From Stenotrophomonas rhizophila (lineage in GTDB: Bacteria > Pseudomonadota > Gammaproteobacteria > Xanthomonadales > Xanthomonadaceae), in NCBI RefSeq assembly GCF_003751305.1, contig NZ_RJKV01000002.1, forward strand, positions 1,116,001 to 1,180,000: a stretch of DNA of 64,000 nucleotides, read 5' to 3'. Position numbers and translations under genes: made by a program. Within the stretch, counting starts at the first letter, position 1; each line of letters opens with the position of its first letter. The notes under the pieces were generated by a model. The model saw only the letters and a program-made list of their open reading frames with translations, had not been told where the DNA came from and searched no databases. Of the stretch, positions 1 through 8,372 are shown one piece after another.

Positions 1-789
1 GCTGGAGAGATAGCCGATCGGCGCATCCAGCCACACATAGAAGTACTTGCCCGGGTGACCCGGGATCTGGAAGCCGAAGTACGGCGCATCGCGCGAGATG
101 TCCCACGCGCGCAGGCCACCCTCGGCATTGAGCCACTCACCCAGCTTGGCCTTCACGCCCGGCAGGGCGACGTCGCCGGCCAGCCACTCGCGCAGGAAGC
201 CTTCGAAGCGGCCGACCTCGAAGAAGAAATGCTCCGAATCGCGGATTTCCGGCGTGGCGCCGGAGATCACCGATTTCGGGTCCTTCAGGTCGGTCGGGCT
301 GTAGGTGGCGCCGCAGACTTCGCAGTTGTCGCCGTACTGATCCGGCGTGCCGCAGTTCGGGCAGATGCCCTTGATGTAGCGGTCCGGCAGGAACATGCCC
401 TTGGCCGGGTCGTAGAACTGGGCCACGGAGCGGCGCGCGATGTGGCCTTCGGCCTCGAGCTTGAGGTAGAAGGCTTCGGTCAGCGCCTTGTTGGCGGCGG
501 AGTTGGTCGAGTCGTAATGATCGAACGCCACGCCGAACGCGGCGAAATCACGCTCGTGGCTGGCCTGGATGTTGGCGATGAAGGCCTCCGGCGTCACGCC
601 GGCCTTCTCGGCCGCAAGCATGATCGGGGTGCCGTGGGTGTCATCGGCGCAGACGAACCAGGTCTTGCCGCCGCTCATTCGACGCGCGCGCACCCAGATG
701 TCAGCCTGGATGTAGCCGACCAGGTGGCCCAGGTGCAGCGGGCCGTTGGCGTAGGGCAGGGCGGTGGTGACGAGAGCGGTGCGGGTCAT
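1..789 (-). CDS. metG: Methionine--tRNA ligase, N-terminal part (cut by window edge)
   Basis: This cytoplasmic enzyme charges tRNA-Met with methionine. The first 263 residues are present. They begin with a class I synthetase fold start ([20 protein letters not shown]) in which the HIGH signature reads HLGH. A zinc knuckle of four cysteines follows around residues 140-165, with two C-x2-C pairs (CPNC and CEVC). The last visible residues, around [10 protein letters not shown], belong to the conserved catalytic core. The KMSKS loop, the anticodon-binding domain and any dimerisation domain lie beyond the left edge. The ATG at 787-789 is the natural start because the family signature begins almost at once after it. 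The gene is incomplete only because of the window, not by mutation. Confidence 0.97.
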   Translation of the reverse strand, partial: MTRTALVTTALPYANGPLHLGHLVGYIQADIWVRARRMSGGKTWFVCADDTHGTPIMLAAEKAGVTPEAFIANIQASHERDFAAFGVAFDHYDSTNSAANKALTEAFYLKLEAEGHIARRSVAQFYDPAKGMFLPDRYIKGICPNCGTPDQYGDNCEVCGATYSPTDLKDPKSVISGATPEIRDSEHFFFEVGRFEGFLREWLAGDVALPGVKAKLGEWLNAEGGLRAWDISRDAPYFGFQIPGHPGKYFYVWLDAPIGYLSS

Positions 790-839
790 GATGAGCGCTG
801 TTGCCAGGGGAACCGGGGATTATCGCACGCCAAAACGCA

Positions 840-863
840 GTAACCCGGCCGAAGCCGGGTTAC
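840..863 (-). terminator. Hairpin, probable terminator of the DUF2147 gene
   Basis: A perfect 10-bp stem, GTAACCCGGC with its complement, closes a CGAA tetraloop. It sits between the DUF2147 stop and the metG start. Read on the minus strand it is followed by a short T tract (GTTTTGG), so it would end transcription from the DUF2147 gene before metG. Confidence 0.6.
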
Positions 864-887
864 GGGGGCTCAAAAGCAGCGCCAGGC

Positions 888-1331
888 TTACTCGCGCACC
901 CAGGTCTGGGCGCGGCAGATGAAGGCCACGCAGCCGGACACGTCCAGCTTGGCGCCGCCGGTCTGCAGCTTCATCTTGGACTTGTAGGTCTTGCCATTGC
1001 CCGGATCCAGGATGGTGCCGCCGGACCAGGCGTTGGTGCCGTCGGCCTTGAGGTTCCACAGGATGGTCATGCCTTTGACCGGCTTGTTCTTGTTGGCGCC
1101 CTCGCAGCCGTCGCAGACCGGATTGGGGCCCTTGTCCGAGTGCAGGATGTCCACGACCTTGCCGGTCAGCGTGCCGTTGGTGGCCTGGGTGATCTCCACG
1201 ATCGACTTCACCTTGCCGGTCTTGTCGTCGATGGTCTTCCAGCGGCCGACGGCGCCGTCGGCGGCGCTGGCCGACATCGCGGCCATCATCAGCGGCAGCG
1301 CCAGCAACAGGGTCTTGAAAGTCTTGCGCAT
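888..1331 (-). CDS. DUF2147 family exported protein
   Basis: A 147-residue secreted protein. Residues 1-23 form a signal peptide (basic MRKTFK start, hydrophobic core, cleavage after SASA). The mature part opens with the GRWKTIDDKTGK pattern typical of DUF2147 and contains a central CDGC pair near residues 93-96, followed by WSGGTILDPGNGKTYKSK and a C-terminal CVAFICRAQTWVR. These are hallmark segments of the family, which is small, beta-rich and periplasmic, with no established biochemical role. The gene stands alone, with a hairpin terminator downstream and about 100 bp of spacer upstream. The family call is firm; the function is unknown. Confidence 0.9.
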   Translation of the reverse strand: MRKTFKTLLLALPLMMAAMSASAADGAVGRWKTIDDKTGKVKSIVEITQATNGTLTGKVVDILHSDKGPNPVCDGCEGANKNKPVKGMTILWNLKADGTNAWSGGTILDPGNGKTYKSKMKLQTGGAKLDVSGCVAFICRAQTWVRE

Positions 1332-1432
1332 GTTCCCCTCCCAGGGATGTCCGTGAACGCCGGCGCAGGCGGCCGGTACAGGGCCGACTGTATACCCATT
1401 CGCTCCGGTACGGAACGTGTCGGGTGCACGCT

Positions 1433-1849
1433 TCAGCCGGCGTCGGCCGGGATCTCGTACAGCTCCAGCGGCAGGTCGTCCGGGTCGGCGAAGAAGGTGA
1501 AGCGGCGGCCGGTGTACTCATCCACCCGGACCGGTTCGCAGGCCACCCCGGCCGCGGTCAGGCGGGCGATCATGGGCTCCAGCAGATGCACGCGGAAGGC
1601 CAGGTGGCGCAGGCCCTGCGCCTCGGGGCGGCTGGGCCGTGCGGGCGCGCCCGGGAACGAGAACAGCTCCAGCTGGCTGCCATCGGGCAGGGCCAGATCG
1701 AGCTTCCAGGAGTCGCGCGCCTGCCGGTAGTTCTCGGCGATCACGTGCAGGCCGAGCACGCGGGTGTAGAAGTCTTTGGAGCGGACGTAATCGGCGCAGA
1801 TCAGGGCCACGTGGTGGACGCCGATGAGAGGGGAGTCGGAAACGTTCAT
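1433..1849 (-). CDS. VOC (glyoxalase/bleomycin-resistance fold) family protein, YaeR-like
   Basis: A 138-residue single-domain vicinal-oxygen-chelate protein. It begins MNVSDSPLIGVHHVALICAD, placing the first metal-ligand histidine in the usual IHHVAL context. It continues with DFYTRVLGLHVIAEN, LELFSFPGAPARPS, GLRHLAFRV and FFADPDDLPLELYE, which supply the expected second His and the C-terminal Glu. It resembles the YaeR/SMU1112c group, whose substrate is not established. The start codon overlaps the stop codon of the upstream serine hydrolase as ATGA, so translation is probably coupled. A longer open frame exists upstream, but the overlap and family length favour this start. Confidence 0.85.
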   Translation of the reverse strand: MNVSDSPLIGVHHVALICADYVRSKDFYTRVLGLHVIAENYRQARDSWKLDLALPDGSQLELFSFPGAPARPSRPEAQGLRHLAFRVHLLEPMIARLTAAGVACEPVRVDEYTGRRFTFFADPDDLPLELYEIPADAG

Positions 1850-2925
1850 TGCAGAGTATCCAGCCAGCGCCGGGCGATCTGCAGCGCCAGCGGATAGGGT
1901 TCGGGGGCGTTGCGGTTGCTGAGTACGATCACGGTGAGGCGCTGCGCGGGGTAGCGCAGGATCACGTTGCGGAAGCCGATGCTCTCGCCGCTGTGCCATT
2001 GCGCGCCACCGTTGAGCCGCCAGCCGAAACCGTAGAACGGCACGTCCGTCTCGGCGGTGCGGGTAGCAGGGGAGAACATCTGCTTCAACGATGTTGCCTT
2101 CAACAGGCGCTGGTCATACAACGCCGCATCCCAGCGCGCCAGGTCATCCAGCGAGGAATACACCCCACCGTCGCCGAGCACCGCGCTGGTCGGGCTCTGA
2201 TCGGTACGCTGCCAGCGCCCGTCGCGCTCGCTGTATCCGTAGGCGCGGCGCGCGATATCGTCCACGCCGTCCTGATGCGCGACGCTGTCGCGCATGCCCA
2301 GCGGCAGGAAAATCCGCTGGCGCAGGAAGCTGGCGAAATCAGTGCCCGAGGCCTTGCCGACCACCAGCGCCAGCAGGGCGTAGCCGCTGTTGCTGTAACG
2401 GTAGGCCGTGCCCGGTGCAAAGTACGTTCGATCCTGGCCTTCCAGCAGATGCAGCACGTCCTGGTCATGGACCTGCACGGTCGCGTCGGCAGCCATCAGG
2501 TCTTCGTAGTCGAGCAGGCCGCTGGTGTGGCTGAGCAGCTGGCGCAGGGTGATGGCATCGGCGGCCGCTGGCAACGAGGGCAGCCAACGCTTCACTGGGT
2601 CATCCAGGGTCAACGCGCCATCTTCGGCCAACAGCAGGATCGCCGCGGCGGTGAACTGCTTGCTGACCGAAGCCAGGCGGAAATTGGTCTGCGCGGTCAC
2701 AGCAGTGCGATCTTCCAGCACCGCCAGGCCGTACCCGCGCCGGAACACCGGCTTGCCGTCGTGCAGGACCAGCACCGCCGCGCCGGGGACCTGGCCGTCG
2801 TAGCGTTGCATCAGCGCATCGATGCCCGGATCCGGTGGCGTCAGCACCGGCGCTGCGGTGACGGTGCCGCTGCCGGCGATGCACATCGCGCTGATCCACA
2901 CACGCAGATGCCGGACGATGTGCAT
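1846..2925 (-). CDS. Class C beta-lactamase-related serine hydrolase
   Basis: A 359-residue exported protein of the AmpC/DD-peptidase/esterase fold. A signal peptide covers roughly residues 1-25. The catalytic SxxK motif is SVSK at residues 86-89, the YxN-type motif lies in YRYSNSGYALL, and the third motif is an HxG variant, HSGES, in place of KTG. The fold family includes beta-lactamases, D-amino acid peptidases and carboxylesterases. The HSG variant is common in esterase/peptidase members, so resistance should not be assumed. It precedes, and overlaps by four bases, the VOC gene, which suggests a two-gene transcript. The substrate cannot be told from sequence. Confidence 0.85.
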   Translation of the reverse strand: MHIVRHLRVWISAMCIAGSGTVTAAPVLTPPDPGIDALMQRYDGQVPGAAVLVLHDGKPVFRRGYGLAVLEDRTAVTAQTNFRLASVSKQFTAAAILLLAEDGALTLDDPVKRWLPSLPAAADAITLRQLLSHTSGLLDYEDLMAADATVQVHDQDVLHLLEGQDRTYFAPGTAYRYSNSGYALLALVVGKASGTDFASFLRQRIFLPLGMRDSVAHQDGVDDIARRAYGYSERDGRWQRTDQSPTSAVLGDGGVYSSLDDLARWDAALYDQRLLKATSLKQMFSPATRTAETDVPFYGFGWRLNGGAQWHSGESIGFRNVILRYPAQRLTVIVLSNRNAPEPYPLALQIARRWLDTLQ

Positions 2926-2944
2926 GCTCGGTTTCCTTCAGGGC

Positions 2945-4861
2945 TCAGGGCGCGGGCGTGGCCGCGCCACCCTGGCTGGCGATCCAGCGGGCGATCTTGG
3001 CGTCCAGAATGTCCAGCGGCATCGATCCATCGCGCAGCACTTCCTCATGGAAGCGGCGCGCGTCGAAACGTGCCCCCAGCGCGGCCTTGGCCTTGTCGCG
3101 CAGTTCCATCATCTTCAGTTCGCCCAGGCCATTGGCCAGGGTCTGCCCGGGCAGGGCCATGAAGCGCTCCACTTCCGCGGTGGCATCGCTGGCGCTCATG
3201 TCCGCGGTCTTGACCAGATAGTCCACGGCCTGGCGCTTGCTCCAGCCCTGCGCGTGCACGCCGGTGTCGGCGGACATGCGCGCCGCACGGGTCAGCGCGG
3301 CCTGCAGGTAGCCGATCCGCTCGTACGGGTCCTGGTATACGCCCAGTTCCTCGCCCAGCGACTCGGCATACAGGCCCCAGCCTTCCACGAAGGCGATATC
3401 GCCGCCCAGGCGACGGAAGCGCGGCAGCTTGTCCAGCTCCTGCTGCAGGCCCAGCTGCACGTGATGGCCCGGAATGCCCTCGTGCAGGAACTGCATCGGC
3501 GCCGACCAGCGGCGGCGGCTCGGCAGATCGCCGGTGTTGATGTACAGCACGCCCGGACGCATGCCGTCCGGCAACGGCTGCTGGTAGCTCACCGCGCCGG
3601 CGGTGGCCGCGCGTTCGGGCTCGACCGCGCGGATTTCCATCGGGGCCTTGGGCAGCGTGCCGAGCAGGCTAGGCAGGCGTGCGTTGACCTGGCTCTGCAG
3701 CTGCTTGTAGCGGTTGATCAGTGCATCGGCGCTGGCGTACTGGAAATCGCGGTCGGTGCGCATGGTGCGCAGCAGCTTCTGCTGCGAGCCGCGGATCTTG
3801 TTCTCTTTCATGATCGTGGTGATCTGCGCCTGCAGCGTGGCCACGCGTTGTTCGGCCAGCGCATGGATCTGTTCGGGCGTCAGCGTGGATGCGGTGCTCT
3901 GCACGATGGTCTGCGCATACCAGGCCTTGCCGCCGGGCAGGCCGGCCAGGCCATCGGTGCTGCGTGCGGCGGGCAGGTACTCGGTGGCGATGAAGCCGCG
4001 CAGGGCGCGGTACGACGGCATGATGCGCAACTCGATCATGCGCTTGTATTCGGCGGTGATACGCGCCTTGTCGGCGGCCGGGAAATCCTCGGGCAGGTTG
4101 CGTATCGGCGCCCAGAAGATGCTCTCTTCCGCAGTCGGCTTGATCACCGCATCCAGCTGCGGCAGCACCTTTTCCATCAGATCGCGCGGCTGTACCACTC
4201 CGGCGGCCATGCCCTGGCGCATGTTGGCGATGGCCTGTTCGAACAGGGCGGGAATGCCCAGCGAACGGCGCGACCAGCCATCGTAATCCTGCACCGTGTT
4301 GAAGGGCTGCGCACCGGAGCCGGAGCCGAGAATGGCCATGATGCTGCCGAGGTTGTAGTACTGGCTTACCGGCAGCATCCAGCCGGGGAACTGCTCGGCG
4401 GCCAGTGACATGCGCGCATCGCGCACGAAGATTTCATAGCTGAGCAGGTCCTGGCCGGTCAGGCCATCCGGGCCGATCTTCTCGACCTTGCCCAGCCACT
4501 CCACGGTGAAGTCATGCGACTGCTGGCGGTAGGCGGCGGAGAGGATGTTCGGGAGCTGATCGTTGTGGCGGCTGTCGCCCTGGAACGTGGCCTGCAGCGG
4601 ATTGAGCCGCATCGAGGCATCCCAGTACTCATCGTAGATCCGGTCCAGCTGCGCGGCCTTGCTCTGCTGGCGCACCAGCGGCTGGCGGGCAGGGGCGGCG
4701 GCCGGGCGTGCACGCGGCTTGGCTTTGGGCTTGGCGGCGGGCCGGGACTGCGTCGCGGCGGGCCGGGTGGCCTTTTTCTTGGCAGCTTCGGCCGGGGCGG
4801 CGGCGCTGAAGGCCATCAGGACGGCGATGGCAAGCGCCAGGGCGCGGGCGGGGTGGGGCAT
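2945..4861 (-). CDS. DUF885 family exported metallopeptidase-like protein
   Basis: About 638 residues. The chosen start gives MPHPARALALAIAVLMAFSA, a clear signal peptide ending near AEA; an upstream in-frame start would bury it. A basic low-complexity linker rich in Lys/Ala/Pro follows (about residues 27-65), then the DUF885 domain. The domain carries a conserved HEGIPGHH cluster in the context FLHEGIPGHHVQL and, about 45 residues later, EGWGLYAESLGEE. That is the expected arrangement of zinc-ligand His, catalytic Glu and third ligand Glu for this family. The likely role is an exported carboxypeptidase-like metalloenzyme, but the substrates of DUF885 proteins are poorly known. It lies 19 bp upstream of the serine hydrolase gene and may be cotranscribed with it. 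Confidence 0.88.
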   Translation of the reverse strand: MPHPARALALAIAVLMAFSAAAPAEAAKKKATRPAATQSRPAAKPKAKPRARPAAAPARQPLVRQQSKAAQLDRIYDEYWDASMRLNPLQATFQGDSRHNDQLPNILSAAYRQQSHDFTVEWLGKVEKIGPDGLTGQDLLSYEIFVRDARMSLAAEQFPGWMLPVSQYYNLGSIMAILGSGSGAQPFNTVQDYDGWSRRSLGIPALFEQAIANMRQGMAAGVVQPRDLMEKVLPQLDAVIKPTAEESIFWAPIRNLPEDFPAADKARITAEYKRMIELRIMPSYRALRGFIATEYLPAARSTDGLAGLPGGKAWYAQTIVQSTASTLTPEQIHALAEQRVATLQAQITTIMKENKIRGSQQKLLRTMRTDRDFQYASADALINRYKQLQSQVNARLPSLLGTLPKAPMEIRAVEPERAATAGAVSYQQPLPDGMRPGVLYINTGDLPSRRRWSAPMQFLHEGIPGHHVQLGLQQELDKLPRFRRLGGDIAFVEGWGLYAESLGEELGVYQDPYERIGYLQAALTRAARMSADTGVHAQGWSKRQAVDYLVKTADMSASDATAEVERFMALPGQTLANGLGELKMMELRDKAKAALGARFDARRFHEEVLRDGSMPLDILDAKIARWIASQGGAATPAP

Positions 4862-4992
4862 CGGCTGTTTCCGTAAACGCACAGACACGGGAGCTTGCCC
4901 GATTCGCCTGCGTACGGCCAGCACCGGTCCCCGGTCAGCTTTGTCACGTACGGCGCTCAGTCAGCTGCGGCAGCACGGGGCTGCCGCGAGGC

Positions 4993-5670
4993 TCAGCGAT
5001 CGCCGGCGCGGGTGAACGGTACGCTTTCCGGGGCGACCGCGCCGCCGGAGATGATGAAGCTCATTGCCTGGTCCACGGTCCAGTCGGTGGGCGTGAGCAG
5101 TTCCACCGGCACGATTTCCAGATAGCCGGAGGTCGGGTTGGGTGTGGTGGGTACATACACCGCCGCCAGTTCGCGGCCGGTGCCCTGTTCCTTGATCACC
5201 CGGGTGACCAGGCCGACCGACTTCATGTCCCGGTGGGGAAAATCGATCAGCACCACGCGCTGGGTACTACCCGGCTCGGTCTGCAGCATGTCCAGCAGCT
5301 TCTTGGCGCTGTCGTAGATGATGCTGGCAAGCGGAATGCGTTTGATCACCGCGCCGAACCAGCGCAGCAGGCGCTGGCCGATCACGCGGCGGCTGAGAAC
5401 GCCCACCGAGAGGATTACCAGCAGCGTGGCGGCCAGGGCGATGATGTCCTGCATCCACTCGACCTTGATCCAGCCCAGGTAATGCGGGAACGAGGCGGCG
5501 ATCTGCTCGGAGAGCGGCACCACCAGCGGGCTGGAAATGCCCGACAGCAGCACGAACACGAATTTGACCACCACCCAGGTCAGCCAGATCGGCAGCAGGG
5601 TCAGCAGGCCGGTCAGGAACAGGCGCTGCAGGGAGGGACGCGGAACGAGTTGGGGGGCTTCGGGCGACAT
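4993..5670 (-). CDS. DUF502 family inner-membrane protein
   Basis: A 225-residue membrane protein. Two hydrophobic helices are obvious, near residues 17-40 (FLTGLLTLLPIWLTWVVVKF) and 70-90. They are followed by a soluble part containing IPLASIIYDSAKKLLDML and FPHRDMKSVGLVTR, segments characteristic of DUF502. The family is widespread in Proteobacteria and plants; no enzymatic activity is established, and a membrane-trafficking or scaffold role has been proposed for plant members. Here it is a single gene with about 130 bp to the next minus-strand gene and a divergent neighbour at its 5-prime side. Confidence 0.88.
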   Translation of the reverse strand: MSPEAPQLVPRPSLQRLFLTGLLTLLPIWLTWVVVKFVFVLLSGISSPLVVPLSEQIAASFPHYLGWIKVEWMQDIIALAATLLVILSVGVLSRRVIGQRLLRWFGAVIKRIPLASIIYDSAKKLLDMLQTEPGSTQRVVLIDFPHRDMKSVGLVTRVIKEQGTGRELAAVYVPTTPNPTSGYLEIVPVELLTPTDWTVDQAMSFIISGGAVAPESVPFTRAGDR

Positions 5671-5744
5671 CTGCGCATTGTAGCGGCGGCGATGCCCGGT
5701 TTACGCTGCCTCTCCCTGCAGGACGCGGGGTCTGGGAGAACGCT

Positions 5745-7040
5745 GTGTTGAAGACAGGTCTGAAATGGGTGGGTATCTCGATCCTGAGCCTAGGAGTGGC
5801 GGTCGTCCTGCTCTGGGCGGCTTCGCGGTTCTGGCCGTTGCCAGTTGAACAGCGCGAGGCGATGCGGCTGCTGCAGGCGCCCTTGCCCACGCGTGGCGAG
5901 AACGGCTTCACCGCGCTGTGGACCCTGCGTTACGACGGGCTGGAGGGCGCCGGCGGTGACGCCGTCATGGCGCAGGACGTCGAGCGGTGGCGCACCGGTT
6001 CGCCCGGCCAGCGACCCGTATCGTCCAGCGCGGAAGGACGCTTCCCCGCAACGCCGCTGTCCGCCCCGGCAGGCTGCGGCCGGCGGGGTATCGGGTGTCT
6101 GGCGGCGGTTCGCGCCGACCCGGACGGTGTCGAGGCTGCGCATGCCGGGCACGACGCGCTTCACCAGCGTGTGGCCGCGCTTGCCGGCTACGGTCACTTC
6201 ACCTCGCCGTTCAAGCGGTTCGACACGGATCCGATGGTCCCACTGCCGGTCTTTCAGCCGGTGCTCGATCCTGTCTCCGCGCACGCGCTCGCCCATGTGC
6301 GTGGCGACAGTGGCACCGCACTCGCCGGTGCATGCGCGGACATCCTCAGCGGTCGGCGGATGACGGGGCAGGGCGATGCCCTGATCACCAGCATGATCGG
6401 TGCGGCGATGGTGGAGAGCAACGCGCGGCTGCTGGCCGACATCCTGGTTGAACTGCCTGCTGATACCGCGCTGCCTGCCATCTGCGTCGCCGCACTGGCG
6501 CCGATGACGGCCGATGAGCAGAGCCTGTGCACGGCGATGCGCGGTGAGTTCGGGCTGGCCGGGGCGGGAGTGCGCCTGACGACCGGGAACCCGGCGGCGC
6601 AGTACCTGCTGTTGGATGTGCCGCGCACCCAGGCACGCATGGCGCCGCGCTACGCGTGGGCATGCGCCGCCAGTGCTGAACTGGTGGCCACCCGGGATGC
6701 GCCCACCCCGATTCCCGGGCCCGCACAGGATCGCTTTGCCTGCATCGCCAATCCGCTGGGATGCGCCTTGTCCAACATCACCGGGCCGGACATGCGGCAG
6801 TACGCAGGCCGCCCGCAGGACGCGGCCGCGATGCTGCGCCTGGTTGCGGCGCAGCGCTGGTTGCGGCAGCAGCCCACCCCCGCGTCCGTGGCCCTGCAGC
6901 GCCTGCCAGAAGCGCTACGCTCGCCCACCCGCACACCGGTGCTCAGCGACGATGGCCACTGGCTGCAGGTGGAGCGGCGCGCGGTGATGAGCGATGTCGA
7001 AGCGACGCTGCGGGTGCCGATGCGCGCACCTGCGCACTAG
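5745..7040 (+). CDS. Hypothetical membrane-anchored protein
   Basis: A 431-residue protein that I do not recognise. It starts with GTG (or the adjacent TTG) and a single N-terminal membrane helix, roughly residues 8-28 (VGISILSLGVAVVLLWAASR), with no lipobox or obvious cleavage site. The remainder is Ala/Arg/Pro-rich, predicted soluble and probably periplasmic. It contains several Cys residues (including CGRRGIGC, CACAASA and CIANPLGC) that could form disulfides. No catalytic motif stands out. It runs alone on the plus strand between two minus-strand clusters. Codon choice matches its neighbours, which supports it being a real gene. Confidence 0.65.
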   Translation: MLKTGLKWVGISILSLGVAVVLLWAASRFWPLPVEQREAMRLLQAPLPTRGENGFTALWTLRYDGLEGAGGDAVMAQDVERWRTGSPGQRPVSSSAEGRFPATPLSAPAGCGRRGIGCLAAVRADPDGVEAAHAGHDALHQRVAALAGYGHFTSPFKRFDTDPMVPLPVFQPVLDPVSAHALAHVRGDSGTALAGACADILSGRRMTGQGDALITSMIGAAMVESNARLLADILVELPADTALPAICVAALAPMTADEQSLCTAMRGEFGLAGAGVRLTTGNPAAQYLLLDVPRTQARMAPRYAWACAASAELVATRDAPTPIPGPAQDRFACIANPLGCALSNITGPDMRQYAGRPQDAAAMLRLVAAQRWLRQQPTPASVALQRLPEALRSPTRTPVLSDDGHWLQVERRAVMSDVEATLRVPMRAPAH

Positions 7041-7063
7041 CCAACGCGCCGGGATGCCGTGGC

Positions 7064-7792
7064 TCAGCGATCCTGCGCCGACGCCAGCGGCTCGAACGCG
7101 CTGCCGTCGCCGACGGTCTCCAGGGTCCAGCGCTGCGGCGAGCTCAGGGTCTCCCAGCGCACGCGCTCCTCGTCCGATTCCATGCTGCCTTCGGCATGAC
7201 GCACGCGTCGGGTCGAGTAATTGATGCTCAGGCTTTCGGTCTGCCCGGAGTTGCGCATCATCGAACTGCGGTCGTAGCCGATCAACGCGAAGGCACCCGC
7301 CTGCCAGCGGAAGGTGTAGCTGGCCGAGCCGGTGGACCAGCTGCCGGCGTTGGAGAAGAAGAACAGCGTGGTCTGCAGCGTGCCGCGCACGATCGAAACG
7401 CCGGCGCCCTCCTCGAAGACATCGGACAGGTTCGGCGCCTCGTGGCGGGTGATGAGCGTATGGTTCTGCGCAGCGAGTGAGTAGCCGTCCGGCGTGGCCC
7501 AGGCGATGGCGAGCATGCGTGGATTGCTGTCCAGCGGACTGATGCCGAACCCATCGTGTTCGACGATGTTGCGCGGGTCCTGCTGGCGCAGGACGAGAAC
7601 GAGATCCTCGCGCTTGTCGCCGTTGAGGTCGCCGCGAAGCTGCTGCTCGATGCGCCACCCTGACGGCACGAAACCTTCGGCCCGGGTGGCGTGGGCGGGC
7701 AATACCGGATAGTCGACCGGTGGGATCCGCAGTTCCTGCGCGAACGCGGGCAGGGCAGTGAGCAGCAGGGCAGCAAGCAGGGGCAGGCGCAT
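7064..7792 (-). CDS. Hypothetical exported protein with an FG-GAP-like calcium motif
   Basis: A 242-residue exported protein. The chosen start (MRLPLLAALLLTALPAFAQE) gives a clean signal peptide cleaved after AFA. Early in the mature part is RGDLNGDKREDLVLVL, an Asp/Asn-rich D-x-N-x-D type loop resembling a single FG-GAP/EF-hand-like calcium-binding repeat. The rest is beta-rich with aromatic strands (TTLFFFSNAGSWSTGSASY and similar). It has no recognisable enzymatic motif. It lies 51 bp downstream of the DUF4442 gene on the same strand. It is probably a periplasmic or surface protein of unknown role. Confidence 0.65.
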   Translation of the reverse strand: MRLPLLAALLLTALPAFAQELRIPPVDYPVLPAHATRAEGFVPSGWRIEQQLRGDLNGDKREDLVLVLRQQDPRNIVEHDGFGISPLDSNPRMLAIAWATPDGYSLAAQNHTLITRHEAPNLSDVFEEGAGVSIVRGTLQTTLFFFSNAGSWSTGSASYTFRWQAGAFALIGYDRSSMMRNSGQTESLSINYSTRRVRHAEGSMESDEERVRWETLSSPQRWTLETVGDGSAFEPLASAQDR

Positions 7793-7843
7793 GGTCGTCC
7801 GTGGGGTGGAGCCGGCGCGCGAGCATAGCAAGCGCGCGATGAC

Positions 7844-8308
7844 TCATCCCGCGCGCTGGCGTGCCTCGGGCTTGAGGCGCAGGTAGACCTGCTTGCGCAC
7901 GCGGGCGATGACCTCGCCTTTCGCATCGACAATGTCGTTGCTGAACCAGTGCAGGTACTTGTCCCCGCTGGCGGTGGCGGCACGCAGTTGATCCAGCAGC
8001 GCTTCGTCCAGCCTGAACTCGGCGGCCACGGTGCCGCGGCCCGGCTTGAGGAATTCGATCTCCCCGGCGCGGTCCCAGACGTAGTAATCGCGGCCCAGGT
8101 TCTGCATCACGGTGAGCATCCAGAACGGATCGGTCATCGCGAACAGGCTGCCACCGAAATGGGTGCCCACGTAATTGCGGTTCCAGGGACGCATGCGCAA
8201 CTCGACGCGCACATGGCGGTAGTCCGGGCTGACCTGGGTGACATGGATGCCGGTGAACAGGAATGGAGGCCACAGGTTGAGGCCAAGGCGGAAGACGGAG
8301 GCCTTCAT
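7844..8308 (-). CDS. DUF4442 hotdog-fold (thioesterase-like) protein
   Basis: A 154-residue cytoplasmic protein. It has the layout of the DUF4442/PaaI-like hotdog family: an N-terminal region ending FLFTGIHVTQVSPDYRHVRV, then the core RNYVGTHFGGSLFAMTDPFW, where the central helix carries the active-site-like Thr/His/Asp positions. A C-terminal strand, DAKGEVIARVRKQVYLR, follows. Members of this fold usually act on acyl-CoA or acyl-ACP thioesters, but the DUF4442 subgroup has no assigned substrate. The gene is between the FG-GAP-like protein and the CHASE2-GGDEF gene on the same strand. Confidence 0.82.
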   Translation of the reverse strand: MKASVFRLGLNLWPPFLFTGIHVTQVSPDYRHVRVELRMRPWNRNYVGTHFGGSLFAMTDPFWMLTVMQNLGRDYYVWDRAGEIEFLKPGRGTVAAEFRLDEALLDQLRAATASGDKYLHWFSNDIVDAKGEVIARVRKQVYLRLKPEARQRAG

Positions 8309-8372
8309 TCGGATCGCAGCTCAGTGGAGAGGAGATCCGAGTCTACCATTCGCCTGCGTATGGAGTGGCGCC

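Noticed and set aside
1846..2925. Calling the serine hydrolase an AmpC beta-lactamase
   Set aside because: The third motif is HSG rather than KTG, no ampR-like regulator is adjacent, and the family includes many esterases and peptidases.
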